Below, one piece after another: positions 42,085-50,665 of a stretch of 64,000 bases of DNA. The DNA lies in the NCBI GenBank assembly GCA_036337295.1, contig JAYZEN010000009.1, positions 62,001 to 126,000 on the forward strand. Direction: 5' to 3'. Numbering within the stretch: position 1 is the stretch's first letter; every line of letters begins with the position of its first letter. The translations under genes and the position numbers were made by a program. Below the pieces are notes generated by a model. It was not told where the DNA came from and did not search any database. It saw only the letters and a list, made by a program, of their open reading frames with translations. The stretch is from Ketobacter sp036337295 (GTDB lineage Bacteria; Pseudomonadota; Gammaproteobacteria; Pseudomonadales; Ketobacteraceae).

Positions 42085-42877
42085 ACGGCAACTATTGGTT
42101 TTTACGGACCTGGACGGCACCCTGCTGGATCACAGCAGTTACAGTTTCCAGGCGGCATTGCCTGCGTTGCGACGCCTGAAAGAGCTGGAGATTCCGGTGG
42201 TGTTGAATTCCAGCAAGACTCGCCCCGAAATGGAAGCCTTGAAGCAGCAGTTGGACAACACCGCGCCTTTTATTGTGGAAAACGGGGCCGCGGCCATCAT
42301 TCCCGCCGGCAACCTGGGGCGGGATTCCGGGCTGGTGGTGTCGTTCTCCGCCCCCTTGGATGAAGTGCTGGAGGCGTTACAGGGCCTGCGGCAGCAGGGC
42401 TTTTGTTTTCGCAGTTTTTCCGATATGGATGCAGCGGAAGTGGCCAACGTCACCGGCCTGCCCAACATGGCAGCCGCCCGCGCCAAACAGCGGATCGGCA
42501 CCGAGCCGTTGCTGTGGCAGGGTACTGAAGAGGAGCTTGCGCAGTTCGACGCGCTGTTGCAGAGCCTGGGGCTGCAGTTATTGAAAGGCGGACGCTTTTA
42601 TCATGCCATGGGTCAATACGACAAAGCCGATGCCATGCAATATCTGGTAAAGCGGTATCAATCCTGTTTTCCTGACAAAGAGATCATCACCATCGCCCTG
42701 GGAGACAGTCCCAACGATGCCCGCATGCTGGAATGCGCGGATTACGCTGTCATCATTAAAGGGGTGAATTCCGATAAACTCAATCTGGAGAGCGCCGGGG
42801 AGGTTATGCGCTCGGAGGGGGCAGGCCCCATCGGCTGGAACGAGTGTATTCAGTCGCTCTTAAACCGCCTGCTGTGA
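42077..42877 (+). CDS. Glucosyl/mannosyl-3-phosphoglycerate phosphatase (HAD IIB)
   Basis: A 266-residue HAD phosphatase: nucleophile DxDGT as Asp11-Leu-Asp13-GT, VVLNSSKTRPEMEAL, ENGAAAIIP and C-terminal ALGDSPNDARML. The closest family is mannosyl-3-phosphoglycerate phosphatase. Beside a glucosyl-3-phosphoglycerate synthase it more likely removes phosphate from glucosyl-3-phosphoglycerate to give glucosylglycerate. GTG 42077 has AAGGAG nine bases upstream and overlaps the kinase stop, so the two are translationally coupled. Confidence 0.88.
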   Translation: MTERQLLVFTDLDGTLLDHSSYSFQAALPALRRLKELEIPVVLNSSKTRPEMEALKQQLDNTAPFIVENGAAAIIPAGNLGRDSGLVVSFSAPLDEVLEALQGLRQQGFCFRSFSDMDAAEVANVTGLPNMAAARAKQRIGTEPLLWQGTEEELAQFDALLQSLGLQLLKGGRFYHAMGQYDKADAMQYLVKRYQSCFPDKEIITIALGDSPNDARMLECADYAVIIKGVNSDKLNLESAGEVMRSEGAGPIGWNECIQSLLNRLL

Positions 42878-42921
42878 GTTATCTGCAGCCGGCAAATAAA
42901 TTTGGAAACAAAGGCAATATC

Positions 42922-44148
42922 ATGGGTGATTTTTATCAGAATGGAATTATCACTACGCTGCACAATCTGCGTAGCCGGTCATTGGAAGACCTGGAAAAGG
43001 AGCTTTCCACGTTCAAAAAACATCGGCCCATGGGGCTGGTACTGCCGTCGCTGTTTTCTGAGTTGGAAGGCCCGGCACTGAAACACATTGTGGAAGAACT
43101 GAAACAGGTGCCTTATCTGGAAGAGATCGTCATCGGGTTGGATCGTGCCGATCAGAGTCAGTATGAATTTGCGCTGAAGTATTTTTCCGAGTTGCCGCAG
43201 CGTCATCACGTATTGTGGAATGACGGGCCGCGCTTGACCGCTCTGGATGAAGAGCTGAAAGCCCAGGGGCTCGCCCCCACGGAAATGGGTAAAGGTCGTA
43301 ACGTCTGGTATTGTTTTGGTTATGTGCTGGCAAGCGGGCGCACCAAATCCGTCGCCCTGCACGATTGCGATATCCTCACCTATCAGCGCGATCTGGTGGC
43401 ACGCCTGATTTACCCGGTGGCCAATCCCAATTTCAATTACATGTTTTGCAAAGGTTATTACGCACGGGTGGCGGATTCCAAAATGAACGGGCGGGTGAGC
43501 CGGCTGTTGGTCACACCCCTGATCCGCGCCCTGAAAAAAGTCTGCGGCCCGTCGGACTTTCTTGATTACCTGGACAGCTACCGTTATCCCCTGGCCGGTG
43601 AGTTCTCGTTCCGCACCGATGTCATCAGCGATCTGCGCATTCCCAGTGACTGGGGCCTGGAAGTGGGTGTGCTGTCGGAGATGAAACGCAACTACGCCAC
43701 CAACCGGCTGTGCCAGGTGGACATCGCCGACGCCTATGATCACAAGCATCAGGATCTGTCCGCCGATGATGCCAATGCCGGGTTGTCAAAAATGAGCACC
43801 GACATCTGCAAAGCGTTGTTCCGCAAACTGGCCACCAATGGCGAAGTGTTCTCTAATGAAAAATTCCGCACCATCAAGGCCACCTATTATCGGATTGCGC
43901 TGGATTTTATCGAGAGCTACCAGAACGATGCCATCATTAACGGCCTGAAGTTCGACCGCCATTTTGAAGAACAGGCGGTGGAGTTGTTCGCCCAGAACCT
44001 GATGGGAGCGGGGGCGTATTTTCTGGATAATCCCATGGACACACCCTTCATTCCCAGTTGGAACCGGGTGATCAGTGCCTTTCCGGATGTGATGGAACGT
44101 CTGCAGGAGGCCGTGGAACTGGATAACAAAGAGTTTTGCGGAAGTTAG
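42922..44148 (+). CDS. gpgS: Glucosyl-3-phosphoglycerate synthase (GT81 family)
   Basis: A 408-residue retaining glycosyltransferase: metal-binding DxD as Asp148-Cys-Asp150 (VALHDCDIL), GKGRNVWYCFGYVLA, and YPLAGEFSF at 222-230, typical of GpgS. It transfers glucose from an NDP-glucose to 3-phosphoglycerate. ATG 42922 follows AAAGGCAATATC. It lies 44 bases after the phosphatase, with the phosphorylase next, forming the core of a compatible-solute pathway. Confidence 0.92.
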   Translation: MGDFYQNGIITTLHNLRSRSLEDLEKELSTFKKHRPMGLVLPSLFSELEGPALKHIVEELKQVPYLEEIVIGLDRADQSQYEFALKYFSELPQRHHVLWNDGPRLTALDEELKAQGLAPTEMGKGRNVWYCFGYVLASGRTKSVALHDCDILTYQRDLVARLIYPVANPNFNYMFCKGYYARVADSKMNGRVSRLLVTPLIRALKKVCGPSDFLDYLDSYRYPLAGEFSFRTDVISDLRIPSDWGLEVGVLSEMKRNYATNRLCQVDIADAYDHKHQDLSADDANAGLSKMSTDICKALFRKLATNGEVFSNEKFRTIKATYYRIALDFIESYQNDAIINGLKFDRHFEEQAVELFAQNLMGAGAYFLDNPMDTPFIPSWNRVISAFPDVMERLQEAVELDNKEFCGS

Positions 44149-44173
44149 TGAAAGAATGAGACTGTGAATAAAG

Positions 44174-44201
44174 ATCTTTGAATAGGAATCTTTGAATATC
44201 A
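44174..44201. repeat. 14-bp tandem duplication before the phosphorylase gene
   Basis: ATCTTTGAATAGGA (44174-44187) and ATCTTTGAATATCA (44188-44201), immediately upstream of the ribosome-binding region of the next gene. Confidence 0.8.
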
Positions 44202-44222
44202 ACGAGCGCAGGGTTGAAACCG

Positions 44223-45959
44223 ATGTTGGATGAGCTGGAAAAAAAGCTGATAAGTTCACTGGATTTTGTCTATCCCGATATTGATACGGCTTTTCTTGCC
44301 CGGCAATTGATTGAAACCATGAGGCTGGACCAGCACTGCCAGAAACCGGGGGATCACCAGAACAATTGGGATGAATCCGACATCCTGCTCATCACCTATG
44401 CGGACTCCATTCTCAATAACGCCCGTGAGGAGGAGAAGCCCCTGGTGACCCTGAATCAGTTCCTGCAGGGCAAGCTGCGGGACAAGGTAAGTGCGGTGCA
44501 CATTCTGCCGTTCTTTCCTTACAGCTCTGATGACGGCTTTTCGGTCATGGATTACCTGGCCGTGAATGAATCCCACGGTGAATGGGAAGACATCCAGCGC
44601 ATCTCGGCAGAATTCAAGTTTATGTCGGACCTGGTGATCAATCACATGTCCTCTCGCAGCCGCTGGTTTGATAATTTCAAAAAGCGCGTTGACCCGGGTA
44701 AGGATTACTTTTTTGAAGCCAGCCCGGATGCGGACATCAGCGCCGTGGTGCGGCCGCGAACCTCACCCTTGTTGAACCCGGTGCAGACCGAAGACGGTGA
44801 GCGTTATGTCTGGTGCACTTTCAGTGAGGATCAGGTGGACCTCAACTTTAAAAATCCGAAAGTGCTGATCGAGTTCGTTAACATCATCCGCCACTACATG
44901 GATAACGGGGTACAGATCTTTCGCCTGGATGCGGTCGCCTTCCTCTGGAAAGAGGTGGGCACCCCCAGCATCCACCTGCAGCAAACCCACGAAGTGATCA
45001 AGATCCTGCGGCTTTTGATTGAACACAGCAATCCGAATGCGGTGATCATTACCGAAACCAATGTGCCCAACCGCGAGAACCTGACCTATTTCGGCAACGC
45101 CAACGAGGCCCATGTCATCTACAACTTTTCGTTGCCGCCGCTGCTGATTTACACGCTGATTGCCGGTGACTGCCGCCACTTGAAAACCTGGCTGATGAGC
45201 ATGCCGCCGGCGCAGATGGGCACCACCTACCTGAACTTTATTGCCTCCCACGATGGGGTGGGGCTGCGCCCCACGGACGGCCTGCTGCAGGAAGAGGAAA
45301 AGAACCAGCTGGTGAACGCCATGCAGCAGTTCGGTGGTCGCGTTACCTTTCGTCGGGCCCGGGAAGGCTTCGACAAACCCTATGAGATGAACATCAGCCT
45401 GTACGACGCCCTTAAAGGCACCATCGAGCAGGGGCCGGATAAATGGCAGCTGCAGCGCTTCGTCTGCGCTCATGCCATCATGTTGGCGTTGGAGGGAATT
45501 CCGGCGATTTACATCCACAGCCTGCTGGGCACCGAAAACGACTACGCCCGTTTGGAACACACCGGACGCAACCGCTCCATCAACCGCAGCCAGTGGGATG
45601 TGACTGAGCTGGAACTGCAGTTGGAGAACAAATACAGTCACCACAGCAAAGTGTTCAGCCAACTGTGCAGCCTGATTGAGATCCGTAAACGCCAACCGGC
45701 CTTTCACCCCAACGCCACCCAGTTCACCCTGCACCTGGGTTTGCAGATATTCGGTTTTTGGCGCCAGAGCATGCGGCGGGATCAGTCCATCTTCTGCATT
45801 TACAATATCAGCAGTGACACCCAGCAGGTGGCCTTAAGCGACATCAACCTGATCGGCACCGACAATTGGGTGGACCTGATCTCTGGTATGAAGATCGAGG
45901 ACCAGACCGGCACCATCACCCTGACCCCATACCAATCCCTGTGGCTATCCAATAAATAG
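44223..45959 (+). CDS. GH13_18 phosphorylase, probably glucosylglycerate phosphorylase
   Basis: A 578-residue GH13 (beta/alpha)8 enzyme of the sucrose-phosphorylase subfamily. Catalytic residues: nucleophile Asp236 (FRLDAVAF), acid/base Glu278 (IITETNVP), transition-state Asp344 (ASHDGVGLRP). Subfamily 18 includes phosphorylases for sucrose, sucrose 6'-phosphate, glucosylglycerate and glucosylglycerol. The neighbours (glycerate kinase, GpgS, GpgP) argue for glucosylglycerate: with phosphate it would give glucose 1-phosphate and D-glycerate. ATG 44223 is chosen over TTG 44214. Confidence 0.86.
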   Translation: MLDELEKKLISSLDFVYPDIDTAFLARQLIETMRLDQHCQKPGDHQNNWDESDILLITYADSILNNAREEEKPLVTLNQFLQGKLRDKVSAVHILPFFPYSSDDGFSVMDYLAVNESHGEWEDIQRISAEFKFMSDLVINHMSSRSRWFDNFKKRVDPGKDYFFEASPDADISAVVRPRTSPLLNPVQTEDGERYVWCTFSEDQVDLNFKNPKVLIEFVNIIRHYMDNGVQIFRLDAVAFLWKEVGTPSIHLQQTHEVIKILRLLIEHSNPNAVIITETNVPNRENLTYFGNANEAHVIYNFSLPPLLIYTLIAGDCRHLKTWLMSMPPAQMGTTYLNFIASHDGVGLRPTDGLLQEEEKNQLVNAMQQFGGRVTFRRAREGFDKPYEMNISLYDALKGTIEQGPDKWQLQRFVCAHAIMLALEGIPAIYIHSLLGTENDYARLEHTGRNRSINRSQWDVTELELQLENKYSHHSKVFSQLCSLIEIRKRQPAFHPNATQFTLHLGLQIFGFWRQSMRRDQSIFCIYNISSDTQQVALSDINLIGTDNWVDLISGMKIEDQTGTITLTPYQSLWLSNK

Positions 45960-46044
45960 AGCCTGACGGCCGTTTTGGGAAACATGGTAGAATCCCGCCA
46001 TTATCCAAATGAGCGGCTCTACAGGGGGCGGAAAAGAGAACGGC

Positions 46045-47238
46045 GTGAGCAAATCCTATTCTTGCGATGTTATTGTGATTGGTGGCGGTGCTGCGGGGCT
46101 GTTTTGTGCGGCCCAGGCCGCGAAACGGGGGCGCCGGGTGGTGGTGCTGGAGCGCACCGCCAAAGTGGGCAAAAAAATCCTCATGTCCGGCGGCGGGCGC
46201 TGCAACTTCACCAACATGTACACCGAGCCCTCCAACTACCTTTCCGCCAATCCCCACTTTTGCAAATCCGCCCTCAGCCGGTATACCCCTTGGGATTTTA
46301 TCGGCCTGGTGTGCGAACACGGCATTCCCTATCACGAGAAAAAGCTGGGGCAATTGTTCTGTGATGACAGTGCCAGGGACATCCTCAATATGCTGTTGGC
46401 GGAATGCGACCGGGCTGGCGTGGAGATTCACACCTATTGTGAAATCCAATCGCTGGAAGCCGAGGACGGTTTTCGCGTGGACAGCAATCGTGGGCTCTAT
46501 CAGGCCGAGGCTGTGGTCATCGCCAGCGGCGGCTTATCCATTCCCACCATGGGGGTGACCCCGTTCGGCTACGAAGTGGCAAAACAGTTCGGCCTGGACG
46601 TGTTGCCCACCCGCGCCGGCCTGGTGCCCTTTGTGTTCACCGATACCATGAAACAGTTGTGCAACACCCTGAGTGGCGTATCGGTGGAAACCCTGGTGAG
46701 TCACGATGACGCCGCCTTTCGTGAAAACATCCTCTTCACCCACCGTGGCCTGAGTGGCCCGGCGATTCTGCAGATCTCCTCCTATTGGCAGGAAGGGGAG
46801 AGCGTCGCCATCAACCTGCTGCCCGATGAACCGGATGCGCAATGGCTGCTACAGGCCAAACAGTCAGACCCCAAGATGCTGCTGAAAAACCTGCTGGGGC
46901 AGCGCCTGCCGAAAAAGCTGATAACCGAACTGGAAACCCTGTGGTGGGCGCAGGAAAGCCGCAAGCCTTTGGCGGAATTCTCCAACCAGCGCTTGTTGCA
47001 ACTGCAGCAGCAACTGCAACAGTGGGCCGTGAAACCCGCCGGCACCGAAGGCTATCGCACCGCAGAGGTGACGTTAGGCGGCGTCAATACCGATGAGCTT
47101 TCGTCGAAGACCATGGAGAGCAAAAAGCAAAGCGGTCTGTATTTTATCGGGGAAGTGGTGGACGTAACCGGGCATTTGGGCGGGTTTAATTTTCAATGGG
47201 CCTGGGCATCGGCGTATGCGGCGGGGGAGGATGTTTGA
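46045..47238 (+). CDS. NAD(P)/FAD-dependent flavoprotein, HI0933/YhiN family
   Basis: A 397-residue protein from GTG 46045, or 409 from ATG 46009. N-terminal FAD-binding motif CDVIVIGGGAAGLFCAAQA, LERTAKVGKKILMSGGGRCNFTN (family signature), and C-terminal VTLGGVNTDELSSKTMESK with GEVVDVTGHLGGFNFQWAWASAYAAG. Members are predicted dehydrogenases of unknown substrate. GTG 46045 has AAAAGAGAAC upstream; ATG 46009 lacks a good site. Confidence 0.88.
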   Translation: MSKSYSCDVIVIGGGAAGLFCAAQAAKRGRRVVVLERTAKVGKKILMSGGGRCNFTNMYTEPSNYLSANPHFCKSALSRYTPWDFIGLVCEHGIPYHEKKLGQLFCDDSARDILNMLLAECDRAGVEIHTYCEIQSLEAEDGFRVDSNRGLYQAEAVVIASGGLSIPTMGVTPFGYEVAKQFGLDVLPTRAGLVPFVFTDTMKQLCNTLSGVSVETLVSHDDAAFRENILFTHRGLSGPAILQISSYWQEGESVAINLLPDEPDAQWLLQAKQSDPKMLLKNLLGQRLPKKLITELETLWWAQESRKPLAEFSNQRLLQLQQQLQQWAVKPAGTEGYRTAEVTLGGVNTDELSSKTMESKKQSGLYFIGEVVDVTGHLGGFNFQWAWASAYAAGEDV

Positions 47239-47242
47239 GAAA

Positions 47243-47264
47243 AAAGTGTGAATTTTCACACTTT
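47243..47264 (-). terminator. Hairpin after the flavoprotein gene, oriented to stop antisense transcription
   Basis: Perfect inverted repeat AAAGTGTGAA-TT-TTCACACTTT, five bases after the stop codon. Read on the minus strand it is followed by a run of T residues, so as a rho-independent terminator it would work against leftward transcription; on the plus strand the T run is lacking. Confidence 0.5.
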
Positions 47265-47477
47265 GGTAAGTTGCTGATGGTAAAGGGTATATTTGGGTTG
47301 TTGCAGAAGTATACCTATTTGGTGTTGAGCGTTTTTTGATCATTCCATGGCGTCACTCGGATCAATGATCCCAGCCTGAATGGCTGGTTGCCCTGACGCG
47401 TTTTCATGGGATCTCAGTGGCTCCGAAGCAGACTATACATGGGCCCAACATCAATTCTTGGTACGCGAGGAACAAAT

Positions 47478-48293
47478 ATGCCGAACGCATTTCCATCACC
47501 TATGCTGATGATTTTGCTCAGTGAGCCATTTTTCATTGCGGCAGAGGCACTACAAGAGTACCTCCGCGAAAAATTAAATCCGGAGCTCACTGTAACCGGC
47601 GATAACAAGAATCAGGAAAGTTTTGTTATAACCTGGAACAACATGGCGTTTGCCGTCATGTGTGTGGATCAGCCCATTCCAAGCGCTACCTTTAATACTG
47701 CATTGAGAACAAGTCCAGGCCTGATCGACGGTGAGAAAATTATTGCCACCCATAAAGGTCATATCATCATTTCATCGTTAACAAGTTCAGACAAGCAGCT
47801 GAAATCCATCTTTCTGGCGCTGGGTGTCATGACGATTGCCGATTTAATCGCGATTCAGGCGGGTCCGGAAGGCTTTTATTGGGGCAACTCTGAAGTGCTG
47901 GTCGAGAATAATCAGTTTGCCAGTTATACCGGCCAAGCGGGTGAGGCATTGGGCAAGTTCAACCAAAAGGTGCCGAATGCTCTATATGGTTTGCCCTCTA
48001 CCCTGTGGGCTGGCCTGCGTTTCTTCTCCCCTGACCAGAAGACACAGTTTGGCGCCATCACAAAAGGCTTGGATGCTTTAACCGGGTTTGAAATTCAAAT
48101 TGAGCCTTATGTCAGCACCCAGGCAGAAGTAGCTAAGCATCTATTGGGGATGGTGGCTTACACGTTGGCTAACGGTGCGGTGTTTCAGGAAGGAAACACC
48201 ATTGGTATAGAGCAGGATAAGAATTTCAGAATGAGATTGATACCCGAAAAGAGTGGCATGCCTGCCCGTTGGGTAATGAGATTGGACAGATAA
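47478..48293 (+). CDS. DUF4261-like protein
   Basis: A 271-residue protein beginning MPNAFPSPMLMILLSEP. The centre (ATHKGHIIIS, later FYWGNSEVLV) and the C-terminal LWAGLRFFSPDQKTQFGAIT, then KGLDALTGFEIQIEP, resemble DUF4261 proteins, often found in polymorphic or secretion-linked contexts. No signal peptide. ATG 47478 follows GCGAGGAACAAAT. Function unknown. A preceding gap of about 240 bases contains the hairpin at 47243 and no other visible gene. Confidence 0.68.
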   Translation: MPNAFPSPMLMILLSEPFFIAAEALQEYLREKLNPELTVTGDNKNQESFVITWNNMAFAVMCVDQPIPSATFNTALRTSPGLIDGEKIIATHKGHIIISSLTSSDKQLKSIFLALGVMTIADLIAIQAGPEGFYWGNSEVLVENNQFASYTGQAGEALGKFNQKVPNALYGLPSTLWAGLRFFSPDQKTQFGAITKGLDALTGFEIQIEPYVSTQAEVAKHLLGMVAYTLANGAVFQEGNTIGIEQDKNFRMRLIPEKSGMPARWVMRLDR

Positions 48294-48501
48294 ACCGGGT
48301 ATGCTGCACTAATCTGCTTCGTATTGGCAGCTTTGTGCAGCTCATTTCTACTTCACAACTCCACCAACATTAAAAAATCGCAGGATATTTTAACGTTCCT
48401 AAAGCATTCATTCCTGCCGGTCCCGCGGGCAAATCCCCCAACCTCTGCTAGCCTTTAAATTATACGCAAAATCAGCTAATTGCATTGGAAGGAGTACCTC
48501 C

Positions 48502-50400
48502 ATGGGGTTGGTGCACTGGCTTGTTGAACGCCTGAAATCGCTTTTCCTGAAAACACCGCCGGGTCAGGGCGCCCCGCGCAGAAGCGGTGGTGTGCCCTCC
48601 TTAAATGTACCCTCCTTAAAGGAATACTATGAAGTGCATCTGGCGGATCATGGGCGGGCGATTGATGAAAAGCTCCGGCAACCTAAAAAGTTCAGCACTT
48701 GGCTGCAACAAGACATTAACGCAGAGCACTACAAGTTTCTGTATGTGAATGGCTTTCTCGTCCAGTCATTGGAGGAAGAGGTTTCCCCCGCTGTATTGAA
48801 GAAGAAGCTGAAAGCGGTGCTGGATGACTTGCGGGAATTCTTTCCGGAAGACACTTGGACTAAAAAAGCGTTGGATGATAGAGAGATTCTGCTGCGGATC
48901 AGTCAATCCGATTTGCGACCATTCCTGCCGAACTTTGCGGAACTGGTTGGGGTGGACTTGGCTGAGCTGGACATTCAGGAAGATCGACGCAAGATACCGC
49001 GGGACCCTAACAAGAATCGTCCTGTGAGTAAGGTGGACAAGATCGAGACGCTTTCGCCGGCCTTCCTGCTCATGCAAATCTATCCCCCTACCCAAGACAG
49101 TCTGTTGTCCCCGAACTTTGTGGGCGGTGCCCCTTGGCTGCCGAAAAAGATGGCCTGGCCGTTGGGGAAGGATGGGGTGCCTATGCATTTTCTCGCCCAG
49201 ATCGATTTGAGTTCTTTGCCAGCCGTCCATTTCGATGATGCACGAATTCAGCCGCTGCCGCAGTTTCCAAGCCAGGGTACGGTGTATTTCTTTCTGCGGG
49301 TCGGGGATGACGATGAGCTGTTTGCCCATAACGATGCCGGGGATTGTGCCGTGCTGTATTGTCCGGACCCGGTGTCCAAAAACGACGAACGCAAATTGCC
49401 AGCAAAGCTTGGGCCGATCCACTCGTCAACCTTAAACAGTGTCTGCCTGAAGATCCGGTCCTGGCCGAAAGTGCCCCTGGAGCCGCGGGTGTGTTTATCC
49501 GATGAGGAATTCAATGAATGTGACTTGGATGAAGATGTTACAGAGGACCAGGACAAGTTGGAATGGCTAAAGTCCTTGCGCGAATACCAGTTGGCCAGTG
49601 TGACAAACTGGAGTGCCGACAGCGGATACGTCACGACAAAGTGGAACTGGCTGAAAGATTTTCAAGAGAAAGATAAGGACTATGGTGATGGAAAAACCTT
49701 CGATATGCCCACCTCCTTTCCCTGGTACTACATTCAGATCACGGCCATCGTTCAGGTGTTCCTCAAGAAGCTGTACCCCGATTGGCAATCCGACCGTAAA
49801 CGGCTGGCGCTAATTGAGGAGGCAGTAAGGCCGTTCGAAAAGGATGCACATAAATGGATCGACTGGACCAGGAAAAAGGGCTATTTGAATCCGGTTTCTG
49901 CCCAGGATAAAGCCCAGTTTCATAAATGGTTGCAGGCGATTCTGAATCGGCAGTACGTCAGCGAAGCAGTCAAGTTAGAGGGCGAAAAACTGGAGACTGC
50001 TACGCGGGAGGCCAGGTCCGCCTGGATCTCAGCTCATTTGGCCCGAAGGAATGGCGTTCGCTATCTCATCGAAAGCATTCTGCGCCTGGGCTTCGCCGAT
50101 GGATGGCCCTTTCTTATGTCCACCGCCACCATCGCGGAGATCCCGAAGGATTTTCTGGAGGCCATGCATCCGGAGAAACGTCAAACGAAAGGGAACGTCC
50201 ACCAGGTGTTTGGCGTGCCCAGAACGATTTATAAATGCAAGGATCTGGTGGAGAAGGGCTATGTCATGCTGTTACAGGTGTATGATGATCCCAGTGCACA
50301 AATTGCCTGGGGTGCAGGCGGGGACGTGATGTTCTGGATAAAGCAGGAGGATCTGGCGCAAGGGGATTTTAGCAAGGTGTTGGTGCGTATGGAGATGTGA
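48502..50400 (+). CDS. DUF1963 (YwqG-like) protein
   Basis: A 632-residue protein. The central region (about 185-330) reads FVGGAPWLPKKMAWPLGKDGVPMHFLAQIDLSSLP and GTVYFFLRVGDDD, the DUF1963/YwqG signature. Flanking regions are helical and charged (about 20-180 and 400-560). No signal peptide or membrane helix. YwqG-type proteins have unknown function and may act in toxin or stress contexts. The ribosome-binding site is GGAAGGAGTACCTCC. A 15-bp tandem duplication lies near the 5' end (VPSLN/VPSLK). Confidence 0.8.
   Translation: MGLVHWLVERLKSLFLKTPPGQGAPRRSGGVPSLNVPSLKEYYEVHLADHGRAIDEKLRQPKKFSTWLQQDINAEHYKFLYVNGFLVQSLEEEVSPAVLKKKLKAVLDDLREFFPEDTWTKKALDDREILLRISQSDLRPFLPNFAELVGVDLAELDIQEDRRKIPRDPNKNRPVSKVDKIETLSPAFLLMQIYPPTQDSLLSPNFVGGAPWLPKKMAWPLGKDGVPMHFLAQIDLSSLPAVHFDDARIQPLPQFPSQGTVYFFLRVGDDDELFAHNDAGDCAVLYCPDPVSKNDERKLPAKLGPIHSSTLNSVCLKIRSWPKVPLEPRVCLSDEEFNECDLDEDVTEDQDKLEWLKSLREYQLASVTNWSADSGYVTTKWNWLKDFQEKDKDYGDGKTFDMPTSFPWYYIQITAIVQVFLKKLYPDWQSDRKRLALIEEAVRPFEKDAHKWIDWTRKKGYLNPVSAQDKAQFHKWLQAILNRQYVSEAVKLEGEKLETATREARSAWISAHLARRNGVRYLIESILRLGFADGWPFLMSTATIAEIPKDFLEAMHPEKRQTKGNVHQVFGVPRTIYKCKDLVEKGYVMLLQVYDDPSAQIAWGAGGDVMFWIKQEDLAQGDFSKVLVRMEM
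48592..48621 (+). repeat. 15-bp in-frame tandem duplication in the DUF1963 gene
   Basis: GTGCCCTCCTTAAAT (48592-48606) and GTACCCTCCTTAAAG (48607-48621), encoding VPSLN and VPSLK. Confidence 0.9.
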
Positions 50401-50665
50401 TCTTCGTATACAGTACGGCGGTGAGACAAGTAATCATCATTCATCATATGTCTCGGTCTGTGCCCTATCCATCAACCCTTCCCACCAGACTGGTAAAACG
50501 CGACACCAATCCACCGCTTAGTGTCCCCTTGCGCAAATCCGAGCGTTTTTGCCTTTTTTCGCCATACCAATAGGTTCAAACCACCCTATCATTTCGCAGA
50601 TGGTCTGGCCGGCTTTACCAAAAGCGGGTTGTTGTTACATGCAGATATAAGGTGTTGGATTGTTC

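Noticed and set aside
44763..45734. 323-codon minus-strand frame inside the phosphorylase gene
   Set aside because: Shadow of GH13 coding sequence; no motifs.
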